Source: Actinacidiphila alni
Lineage (GTDB): Bacteria; Actinomycetota; Actinomycetes; Streptomycetales; Streptomycetaceae
DNA: 64,000 nucleotides
Direction of reading: 5' to 3'
Assembly: GCF_900112845.1 (NCBI RefSeq)
Contig: NZ_FONG01000014.1
Location: forward strand, 124,001-188,000
The position numbers and the translations under genes are program-made. Numbering within the stretch: position 1 is the first letter of the stretch; each line of letters begins with the position of its first letter. Shown here piece after piece: positions 1 to 6,441 of this stretch. The notes under the pieces were generated by a model. The model was not told where the DNA came from, did no database searches, and saw only the letters and a list, made by a program, of their open reading frames with translations.

Positions 1-12
1 GGGTGAGGGGGC

Positions 13-558
13 TCAGGCCTGGGTGGCCTCGATCTCCAGGGCGATGCGGATCTTGTCGCTGACCGCGGCACCGGCGGCGCCGCCGGTCACGCCGAACTCG
101 CTGCGGCTGATCTCGGTGGCGGCCGAGAAGCCGGCGATGGCGTGGCCCTCGTAGTGGGTGCCGAAGCCGTTCAGCTCCAGCTTGAGGGTGACGGTCTTGG
201 TCACGCCGTGCAGCGTCAGCTCGCCGTCGACCTCGAACAGCTCGGCGGTCTGCGGGCGGATCGCGGTGGAGGTGAAGGTCATCTCCGGGAACTGCTCGAC
301 GTCCAGGAAGTCGGCGCTGCGGACGTGGTTGTCGCGCATCTCGTTGTTGGTGCTCACGGAGGTGGTCTTGATCACCGCTTCGACCTTGGAGTCGAGCGGG
401 TTCTCCGCGGTCTCGATGGTGCCCTCGAAGGTCGCGAAGCTGCCACGGACCTTGGAAACACCCAGGTGACGGACGAAGAACGAGACGTCGGAGTGGACCG
501 CGTCGATCGTCCACTTGCCGGCGACGTATCCGTCGATCACTTCGGTCTGCGAGGACAT
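13..558 (-). CDS. YceI family protein
   Basis: The 181-residue protein has the full YceI layout: an opening GKWTIDAVHSDVSFFVRHLG segment (residues 14-33), the conserved RSADFLDVEQFPEMTF stretch (80-95) and GELTLHGVTKTVTL (112-125). YceI proteins form a lipocalin-like barrel that binds isoprenoid-type lipids; their cellular role is poorly defined. No signal peptide is present, so this is a cytoplasmic member, unlike E. coli YceI. An AAGGAG ribosome site lies 6 bases before the ATG, which fixes the start. It is divergent from a MarR gene across 85 bases holding two palindromes, and MarR control of yceI is the natural inference. The family call is sure; the function is not. Confidence 0.93.
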   Translation of the reverse strand: MSSQTEVIDGYVAGKWTIDAVHSDVSFFVRHLGVSKVRGSFATFEGTIETAENPLDSKVEAVIKTTSVSTNNEMRDNHVRSADFLDVEQFPEMTFTSTAIRPQTAELFEVDGELTLHGVTKTVTLKLELNGFGTHYEGHAIAGFSAATEISRSEFGVTGGAAGAAVSDKIRIALEIEATQA

Positions 559-593
559 GGGGAACTCCTTGAGCGGTGAACCGGGGTTTTGGT

Positions 594-640
594 TGAGCGC
601 TCACCCACCATAACGCCATGGTGTTGAGAGTTCAACCACC
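594..640. promoter_or_regulatory. Two palindromes between yceI and marR (candidate MarR operators)
   Basis: TGAGCGCTCA is a perfect 10-bp palindrome at 594-603. GTTGAGAGTTCAAC (623-636) has 5-bp arms that extend outwards to GGTG and CCACC. Both share a TTGAG half-site. They sit between the divergent starts, where a MarR dimer would repress both genes. Confidence 0.5.
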
Positions 641-643
641 CGT

Positions 644-1321
644 ATGCTGGAGAGCATGGAGACGGACGACGTGCGCTGGCTGAGTGAGGACGAGCAGGAG
701 ATCTGGCGGGCGTATATGACCGCGAACGTGGAGTTCTCGGCGTATATCGACCGCCAGCTCCGGCGGGAGTCCGGCATGCCCATGGCCTACTACGAGATCC
801 TCGTACGGCTGTCGGAGGCGCCCGGGCGCTGCCGGCGGATGAGCGAGCTGGCGGAGGCGTCGCAGTCCTCGCGCAGCCGGCTGTCGCACGCGGTGTCGGC
901 CCTGGAGAAGCAGGGCTGGGTGGTCCGCAGCCCCGCCGACGGCGACCGCCGCGGCTGGGTGGCCACACTCACCGACACCGGCTTCGCGGCGCTGGCCGCC
1001 GCTGCCCCCGGCCACGTCACCGCCGTCCGCGAGCACCTCTTCGACGTCCTCACCCCCGCCCAGCTCGCCGTCCTGCGCGACATCGGCCGCGCGATCAGCG
1101 CGGGCCTGAAGACCGAATGCGACGAGGCCCGCTCCGAGGAGGACAGCTCCTGCCCCTCGGCGGACGCGGACCCGCCCTCCTGCCCGGCGACAGCGCCGGA
1201 CACCGCGTGCGACGCCACCGAGCCCGTACGGACGGCCACCCCGCGTAACCGTACGGACCTGGACCTGCCCGAGCCACGCGCGGCACAGACGCCCCCGGCG
1301 ACGGCCGAGACCCGCGGCTGA
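644..1321 (+). CDS. MarR family winged-helix regulator with acidic/proline-rich tail
   Basis: The MarR core spans about residues 10-155. It has a recognition-helix region SELAEASQSSRSRLSHAVS (67-85) and a wing DGDRRGWVATLTDTG (99-113). After residue 158 comes a roughly 65-residue tail rich in Pro, Ala, Asp and Thr with several cysteines, which is longer than the usual 140-170-residue MarR protein. The start is uncertain: the ATG at 644 has no ribosome site (possibly leaderless), while an in-frame ATG at 656 has GGAGA only 2 bases away. MarR proteins are dimeric repressors often released by small ligands. The divergent yceI gene and palindromic spacer point to local control. Confidence 0.85.
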   Translation: MLESMETDDVRWLSEDEQEIWRAYMTANVEFSAYIDRQLRRESGMPMAYYEILVRLSEAPGRCRRMSELAEASQSSRSRLSHAVSALEKQGWVVRSPADGDRRGWVATLTDTGFAALAAAAPGHVTAVREHLFDVLTPAQLAVLRDIGRAISAGLKTECDEARSEEDSSCPSADADPPSCPATAPDTACDATEPVRTATPRNRTDLDLPEPRAAQTPPATAETRG

Positions 1322-1439
1322 CCGGAACGCGCCGGAAGCGCCCACCCGCTCCTCGGCAGCGGAAGGAACCGGTCCGGCCGGTCCGGACGTCAGCAGATGA
1401 CGATCACACTTCTGCCGTACTCGGGGAAGGGACGCGGCC

Positions 1440-2006
1440 TTGAAGCGACCTGCACGCCTGACGATCCCGCTGAGCGCCGTCGCTGTGCTCGGCCTGCTCG
1501 GCTGGGGCGCGGCATCGGTCCTCGGCCCGTCCTCCGGGCTGCCGGACAATCATGTCGCGGCGGCCGATCCACGGGTCTGCCCGGACACCGGCGCCAACAA
1601 CATCTCCCTGGCCGAGGCGGCCGGCCACTTCGGCCTGGTCGTCCCGGCCGCCGCCGCACACCTCGTCTTCACCGCCTCCAAGGGCGGCCTGCAGGGTGAG
1701 ACGGACCTGTCGATGCGTTTCACCACGACACCCGCGGACCTCATCGCGTTCCTCGGGAGCAGCCGTCTTGACCCGCCAAGCACCACCGCCAAGGTGACCA
1801 CGGGCGACTGGGACGTCTACGGTCCCGGAGTCCCGGCCCGGCCCGCAGGGGGCCCGTGCGGCCTGAACCCGCCGGTCGCCCGCACCATGAAGTACAGCGA
1901 GGACGGCCCCGACAGCGGCATGCGGTCAAGTCCGCGGACCCTGGCGGTGGACGGCACGACCGATCCGGCACACCCCGTCGTGTGGGTCACCGGCACGGAT
2001 CTCTAA
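1440..2006 (+). CDS. Hypothetical membrane-anchored or secreted protein
   Basis: I do not recognise the family. Translation probably begins at a TTG preceded by GGGAAGGGA. The 188-residue product has a basic N-terminus and a hydrophobic segment at residues 8-28, consistent with a signal anchor or signal peptide. There is no lipobox cysteine. The rest is a small extracytoplasmic region with just two cysteines (47 and 140), which could pair in a disulfide. Third-position G/C bias supports coding. Its last four bases overlap the 3' end of the convergent PucR gene. No function can be assigned. Confidence 0.6.
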   Translation: MKRPARLTIPLSAVAVLGLLGWGAASVLGPSSGLPDNHVAAADPRVCPDTGANNISLAEAAGHFGLVVPAAAAHLVFTASKGGLQGETDLSMRFTTTPADLIAFLGSSRLDPPSTTAKVTTGDWDVYGPGVPARPAGGPCGLNPPVARTMKYSEDGPDSGMRSSPRTLAVDGTTDPAHPVVWVTGTDL

Positions 2007-3145
2007 GCCGGTGTGGACGGCCAGTCCAGGAGGCGGGCGCCCATGGCCGCCGTTTCCAGGGTGTAGCGCTGGAGGGCGTCGTCGGGGTCGAAGCCGGTCA
2101 GGGCGGCGATGCGTTCGAGGCGGTAGGACAGGGCGCGGACGCTCAGGTCGAGGCGGCGGGCGGCCTCGGCGTTGACGTAGCCGGAGGCGGCGTACGCGGT
2201 GATCGTGTCCAGCAGGGGCTGGGCGCCGCCGCGGGCGTCCTCCAGCGGTCCGAGCACCGTACGCACCAGGTCCGACATCGCGGCGCGGTCGCGCATCAGG
2301 ACCGGGAAGACCAGCAGGTCGGCGGCGTTCAGCACCGCGGGCTCCAGGGCGAGCCGCTCGGCCAGGTCGAGCGCGCTGAGCGCCTCCTCGTAGGAGCGGA
2401 CCACGCCCACCGCCCCGCTGTGCGCGCGGCCGACGGCGGTCCGCGGCGCCGCGACGGTCTTCACGAAGGCGTCCAGCACATGCCGCTGGACGCTGGTGGC
2501 TATGCACACCAGCTGCCCGTCCTTGGGGGCGATCAGCGCGTCGTGGTCGCCGAAGCGGCCCGCCAGCTCGCGCTCCACCCGGTGCAGCATCGGATGCGTC
2601 TCGTCGTACGGATCCTCGCCGACGGCCGCGGCCACCGCCACGATGTGCCGGTCGGCCAGCCGCAGCCCGAAGCCCTCGGCCTGCTCGGCGATCCGGCCCG
2701 GGTCGCTGCGGCCGTAGAGCAGGTCGTCCACGAACGCCTTGCGGGCGCCCGCCGCCCGGCGGACCGCGTGGCGCTGCGCCCTGCCGTGCCCGTCGGCGAG
2801 CGCCGCGACCCCGGCCTCCAGCGCGGCCAGTACGGCGGCGCCGACCTTGCGCAGTTCGGCGGCGTCGCGCGCGCCGGCGACCCCCGGCAGCGTGGGCCAG
2901 GCGTGCCGGGCCGCGCCGAGGTGGCCGCCGATCAGCGCGGACAGCGCGATCCCGGAGTCGGCGGCCTGCTCGCCCAGCGCGCGGCGGCCCTCCCGCTCGG
3001 CGCGGCTGAGCACGCGACAGCTGCGGGAGATCTCGGCGAGCGTCTCGGGAAATCCGGCCACGAATTCCGCCGGTACCGCCCCCGCGGCACCCGCCGCACC
3101 CGTCGCCACCACTGACTCCCTGCCGTTCGGTCGGACCCGGGCCAC
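2003..3145 (-). CDS. PucR family transcriptional regulator
   Basis: The 380-residue protein has the typical PucR/CdaR plan. An N-terminal helical region is followed by a degenerate GGDEF-like middle domain (about 150-270) and a C-terminal helix-turn-helix (about 318-350) with the hallmark YVNAEAARRLDLSVRALSYR. Family members act as activators that respond to nutrients or metabolites. No purine-catabolism or other obvious target gene is adjacent, so its regulon is unknown. The start is a GTG; a Gly/Ala-rich lead (residues 11-25) suggests the true start could be slightly downstream. It overlaps the convergent gene by 4 bases. Confidence 0.88.
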   Translation of the reverse strand: MARVRPNGRESVVATGAAGAAGAVPAEFVAGFPETLAEISRSCRVLSRAEREGRRALGEQAADSGIALSALIGGHLGAARHAWPTLPGVAGARDAAELRKVGAAVLAALEAGVAALADGHGRAQRHAVRRAAGARKAFVDDLLYGRSDPGRIAEQAEGFGLRLADRHIVAVAAAVGEDPYDETHPMLHRVERELAGRFGDHDALIAPKDGQLVCIATSVQRHVLDAFVKTVAAPRTAVGRAHSGAVGVVRSYEEALSALDLAERLALEPAVLNAADLLVFPVLMRDRAAMSDLVRTVLGPLEDARGGAQPLLDTITAYAASGYVNAEAARRLDLSVRALSYRLERIAALTGFDPDDALQRYTLETAAMGARLLDWPSTPA

Positions 3146-3263
3146 CCGTCGTCTTCCGGGTCCCGGACGTCAAGAACGTATCAAGGCTGCCGGATTCCGG
3201 AAACGGCGGGCCGCCCACGGGCACGGCCCCCCACGGCCCGGCCCCCGTTTCCGGGCATAACAA

Positions 3264-3299
3264 AGCCGCGCGCGTACGTGATCACGTACGCGCGCGGCT
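3264..3299 (-). terminator. Perfect 36-bp palindrome, probable terminator of tatA
   Basis: AGCCGCGCGCGTACGTGA is followed immediately by its exact reverse complement: 18-bp arms with no spacer. It lies about 70 bases past the tatA stop and before the next gene on the same strand. As RNA it forms a very stable hairpin. There is no long U-run, as is usual in Streptomyces. Confidence 0.65.
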
Positions 3300-3368
3300 G
3301 TCGACGGCGGTGCGGCGGTGTCCCGCCCCGGGAGGTGCCTGCCGGAGGGGTGCGGTGCCGGCCGGCGG

Positions 3369-3650
3369 CTACTTGGCGGTGGTCGCCTGCTGCGAGGCCG
3401 TCGTGGACTCGTTCGCGGTGACGACGTCGCTCGGCGTGATGGCCTCGGGCGCCGGGGTGGCGCTCGCCTTCGGCTCGGCGCTCGGCGGCGTCGAGTCGTC
3501 GCTCTTCATCGCCTTCGCCTCGGACTTCAGGATGCGCATCGACTTCCCGAGCCCACGCGCCGCCTCAGGCAGCTTCTTGGAGCCGAACAGCAGGATGACG
3601 ACGATCGCCACCACGATCAGGTGCCACGGCTCCAGCCCGTTTCGCAACAT
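3369..3650 (-). CDS. tatA: TatA/E twin-arginine translocase subunit
   Basis: This small protein (93 residues) carries the TatA signature. A single N-terminal transmembrane helix (about 8-22) is followed by the FG hinge (22-23) and an amphipathic helix KKLPEAARGLGKSMR (25-39), then a polar, disordered Ala/Pro/Thr-rich tail. TatA oligomers form the pore through which folded proteins leave the cell by the Tat route. No tatC or tatB is adjacent, so this may be a secondary tatA paralogue or a stand-alone gene. The ATG is preceded by GAGGAT. A strong palindrome after the stop suggests a single-gene transcript. Confidence 0.92.
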   Translation of the reverse strand: MLRNGLEPWHLIVVAIVVILLFGSKKLPEAARGLGKSMRILKSEAKAMKSDDSTPPSAEPKASATPAPEAITPSDVVTANESTTASQQATTAK

Positions 3651-3788
3651 GGAGATCCTCGCTTCATTCAGGGGCCAACTACGCCGAATGTTCCAGCTTC
3701 GACTGTCGCATTGTCACCCGAAAGCCGTCGCCGACGGTAACCCGGGTACTCAAAGCATGCGCAAAAAGCTTGTGAACGGGAAGACCCC

Positions 3789-3815
3789 CCTCCCCCCGGT
3801 CCTGCCGGGGGGAGG
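3789..3815 (-). terminator. Stem-loop terminator after the SigE-linked membrane gene
   Basis: CCTCCCCCCGG and CCGGGGGGAGG form a perfect 11-bp stem around a 5-base loop, about 40 bases past the stop of the minus-strand gene ending at 3854. It probably terminates the sigma-factor operon. Confidence 0.6.
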
Positions 3816-3853
3816 CCGGAACGGGGAGCGGGGGGAGCCGGCGGGGGCCCAGG

Positions 3854-4774
3854 TCAGGACGTGGCCCACGCGGTGCTCGGCGCCGTCTTGGCGTTCAGGC
3901 CCTCCGGTACGGGCAGCGCGTCGATCGCCCGCTGCCAGCGGGGGTCGGTGACGATCCGGCGCAGCTCGGACACCGAAAGCGGCGGGTTCGGCCGGGACAC
4001 CGGGGCACCCTTCTCCTCCTTCGCGTTCCACTCGCTGACGTCGATCGTGGCGCCGCCCGCCGTGACGAAGGTCGCCATCCACTCCTTCGTGTCCTCGCGG
4101 CGGTCCGGGTACTCGTACCCCTTGTAGATCGTCAGGGTGCCGCCGTGCACATGGGTGGTGGTGCACGAGGTGCCGGGCGGATCCTGCTCCGGGCAGTCGG
4201 GGGCGGCCTCGCCGTAGCCGACGAGGGCGTCGACCAGACCGGGGCCCTTGCCGTCGTCGAAGACGACCTCGGCCAGCGGCGGCAGTTCGCCGTCGGTGCC
4301 GCGGCCCGGCCGCTTGGCGACATGGCCCTTGGGCAGCATCGACACGAACAGGTCGGTGAACTGCTTCGCGGTCAGCACCGGCCGGTGCGGCTTCGCCGAC
4401 GGGCCGCCGCTCGCGGGCCCGGCCGACACCGCGGGCTTCTCCGGCGCGGCGGCCGTACCGCCGGAGCCGTCGCCCCCGGCGAGCCCGCCGATCAGCGCGC
4501 CGCCGACGCCGATCACGGCGAAGGCCGCGACACCCGCGGTGACGGCGGCGTTGCGGCGGCGGCGCAGCCTGCGGCCGTGCACGTGGCCGTCCGCGACCAG
4601 GCCGCGCGGGTCGCCCGGCCGGAAGGTGTCGCCGGCCCGGCGCATGGCGGCGCCCAACTCGTCCTCGAAGACGTCCTGTTCGGTGTGCGGGAGTTGCTCC
4701 TTTTCTGCTGGTCGTGCGGGTTCCATGGGGTCGATGGGCATGGCGGAACCACCGTCTCGGTAGGCGTGGGTCAC
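3854..4774 (-). CDS. Membrane protein downstream of a SigE-type sigma factor (putative sigma regulator)
   Basis: The 306-residue protein has a polar N-terminal part, an Arg-rich stop (68-74), one transmembrane helix (about 76-100) and a roughly 200-residue extracytoplasmic domain of no family I recognise. This one-helix topology directly after a SigE-type sigma gene suggests a regulatory partner. However, the cytoplasmic part lacks the HxxxCxxC zinc motif of classical anti-sigma factors, so that role is only inferred. The extracytoplasmic part has two cysteines close together (PDCPEQDPPGTSC). An in-frame ATG at 4741 (MPIDPMEPA) is a plausible alternative start; neither start has a strong ribosome site. 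Confidence 0.7.
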   Translation of the reverse strand: MTHAYRDGGSAMPIDPMEPARPAEKEQLPHTEQDVFEDELGAAMRRAGDTFRPGDPRGLVADGHVHGRRLRRRRNAAVTAGVAAFAVIGVGGALIGGLAGGDGSGGTAAAPEKPAVSAGPASGGPSAKPHRPVLTAKQFTDLFVSMLPKGHVAKRPGRGTDGELPPLAEVVFDDGKGPGLVDALVGYGEAAPDCPEQDPPGTSCTTTHVHGGTLTIYKGYEYPDRREDTKEWMATFVTAGGATIDVSEWNAKEEKGAPVSRPNPPLSVSELRRIVTDPRWQRAIDALPVPEGLNAKTAPSTAWATS

Positions 4775-4786
4775 AGAGGTGAAAGC

Positions 4787-4834
4787 AGATGTGAGGGCAG
4801 ACGTGGGGGCGGACGTGAGGGCGAGCGTGAGGGC
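4787..4834. repeat. Four imperfect 12-bp tandem repeats in the sigma/membrane-gene gap
   Basis: Four consecutive units of the form (A/G)(G/A)(A/G)YGTGRGGGC fill nearly the whole gap between the sigma gene stop and the next start. Unit one is AGATGTGAGGGC and unit three GGACGTGAGGGC. The array could affect translational coupling or mRNA stability, or may simply be slippage. Confidence 0.6.
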
Positions 4835-4835
4835 G

Positions 4836-5345
4836 TCAGCGGGCGATCAGTTCGGCGAGGCTGCCGCCGAGGTCCGCCCGGAGCCGGGCGAGGGCGCGTA
4901 CGGTCCGGGTCCGTATCGCGCCCGGCGTGCTGTGCAGGGCGGCGGCGGTCTCCTCGATGCTGCGGTCCTCCCAGTACCGCAGCACCAGCACCGCCCGGTC
5001 CTTCGGCGCGAGCCTGCCGAGGGCGTCGAGCAGTGTGACGCGGAGCGTCGCGTCGTCCCCGCCGCGGGCGGCGCTGTCCGGCAGGACGGCGCTGGGGCGT
5101 TCCTTGCTGCTGCGCCGCCGCTGGTGGGTCAGGAAAGCGCGGACCAGCACGGTCTGGGCGTACGCCGCCGGATTGCCGACCTTGGCCATCCGGCCCCACA
5201 CCACGAACATCCGCCCCAGCGTCTCCTGCACCAGGTCCTCGGCCAGGTGCGTGTCGCCGCTGGCGAGCAGGCAGGCGGACCGGTACAGCGGGGCCGCCCG
5301 CACCGCGGCGAAGTCCAGATACGCCTCGGTCTCCCCTTTACGCAC
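4836..5345 (-). CDS. SigE family RNA polymerase sigma factor
   Basis: This is a short group IV (ECF-like) sigma factor of 169 residues with only regions 2 and 4. Region 2 is near residues 15-90 and includes DTHLAEDLVQETLGRMFVVW; region 4 is near 112-156 and includes RAVLVLRYWEDRSIEETAAA followed by a recognition helix. The opening and spacing match the actinobacterial SigE family (SigE-SCO style, about 170 residues). The start is GTG with GGGGAAGGA upstream. It is followed by a single-pass membrane protein that may gate its activity. A possible autoregulatory ECF promoter lies 43 bases upstream. Confidence 0.9.
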   Translation of the reverse strand: MRKGETEAYLDFAAVRAAPLYRSACLLASGDTHLAEDLVQETLGRMFVVWGRMAKVGNPAAYAQTVLVRAFLTHQRRRSSKERPSAVLPDSAARGGDDATLRVTLLDALGRLAPKDRAVLVLRYWEDRSIEETAAALHSTPGAIRTRTVRALARLRADLGGSLAELIAR

Positions 5346-5387
5346 CCGCCCGTCCTTCCCCCGCGGCCCGTGCTCTCCACTCTCTTC

Positions 5388-5411
5388 GACGCGGCGCGGC
5401 GCGGGAATGTT
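5388..5411 (-). promoter_or_regulatory. Possible ECF-type promoter for the sigma factor gene
   Basis: On the minus strand AAC is followed after 17 bases by CGTC, the usual -35/-10 core for many ECF sigma factors, 43 bases before the sigma gene start. Such short cores occur often by chance in GC-rich DNA, so this is tentative. Confidence 0.3.
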
Positions 5412-5432
5412 ACGCGGGCTTCCCGGGGGTGC

Positions 5433-5888
5433 TCATGCCGCTACGGTCACGCCGTCGCGGGACAGCCGCGGCTGCTCGGGCTCGGCGGCGCGGGGCGTGA
5501 AGACCAGCAGGCGCAGCGCGACGAAGCGGGCGATGCCGGCGAGGCCGGACGCGGCCAGGTAGACGGCCTGCGTCAGCAGGGCGCCCGGGTGCGGGTGGGC
5601 CTGGTCCAGGCCCAGCACGGCGGCGGTCGTGAACGCGTAGGCCGCGAGCAGGGTCAGGGCGGATTTGCTGTGCACGCGCCAGCCGGCCCAGCCGCCGCCG
5701 GCGGCGCCTCTGAACGTGATCCTGTGGTGCAGTTCGGTTGCCGCGAGGGTGGACAGTACGGTGACGATCGCGTTCGCCACCGCGAAATTCATCCGGCCCG
5801 CGGCCAGCAGCAGTGCTCCGCTCGACGCGAGGCCGATGCCTCCGCCGCACACCACGAACCTGATGAATGCCCCCGCCGTCTTCTTCAT
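5433..5888 (-). CDS. GtrA-like membrane protein
   Basis: From the ATG that gives MKKTAGAFIRF, the protein is 151 residues with four hydrophobic segments, the GtrA/DPMS topology. It opens with the typical FIRFVVCGGGIGLASSG and has the conserved ATELHHRITFR loop between helices 2 and 3. GtrA proteins are thought to assist flipping or handling of polyprenyl-linked sugars in cell-surface glycan synthesis. No glycosyltransferase is adjacent. An upstream start (5939) is possible but adds a Gly/Pro-rich segment that does not fit the family. The reading frame ends just before the sigma operon. Confidence 0.85.
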   Translation of the reverse strand: MKKTAGAFIRFVVCGGGIGLASSGALLLAAGRMNFAVANAIVTVLSTLAATELHHRITFRGAAGGGWAGWRVHSKSALTLLAAYAFTTAAVLGLDQAHPHPGALLTQAVYLAASGLAGIARFVALRLLVFTPRAAEPEQPRLSRDGVTVAA

Positions 5889-6013
5889 GGGACCACTGTC
5901 CCCTGGCCCACTGACACGGCGCCCACATCCCGCTGACACGGCTGCGCCTGGCAGAGGTCAGCGCCCCGTCAGGGGCGCCCCCGACCCGCGCGTGCGGTGG
6001 ACGTTGCCCCTCC

Positions 6014-6169
6014 AGGGGCGCTGGGGGCACCCCCAGCGGTAGCTGGGGGAGGAACTGCGCGGCCCGCCCCCACCGGCCGGTGGTCGCACAACAAACAGCG
6101 TCTGCCCCGCTGGGGGCGGTTTTTGTCTGAAGGCGCGCGCGGGCTGGGCGCGCAGTTCCCCGCGCCCCT
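6014..6169. repeat. Palindromic intergenic repeat, copy 1 (interrupted)
   Basis: This copy matches the element at 59479-59609 in inverted orientation. The right end CGCGCAGTTCCCCGCGCCCC is intact. The shared core includes GTCTGCCCCGCTGGGGGCGG followed by TTTTTG, a terminator-like hairpin. The left end is split: AGGGGCGC is separated from GGAACTGCGCG by about 29 bases containing a GGGGGCACCCCCAG hairpin plus GCTGGGGGA. Similarity extends a little beyond both ends. The surrounding 5889-6441 gap contains no convincing gene. Confidence 0.85.
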
Positions 6170-6441
6170 AACGGGGCATCCCTTCTCCGCAGGAGGGGCG
6201 CCCTCATCCGCAGAGGTGCGGGTCCGGGGCAGCGGGCCCGGGAAGACGTGACTTACCGTGCTCCGCAAGCGCAGCGTTGGTTCGGGTCCGGCCGCGGCGA
6301 GTCGTGCCCCCGTTTGCGGGGGGTGGTGCCCGCCCGCGTCGCCGGGCCGGACCCGGTGGAAGAAGCTTGGGGGGGCGCGCCAACCGGCCGCTAACATGGC
6401 CCTAACGCGCCGTTCGGGGGAACGGCCAGAGAGGGCCACGG

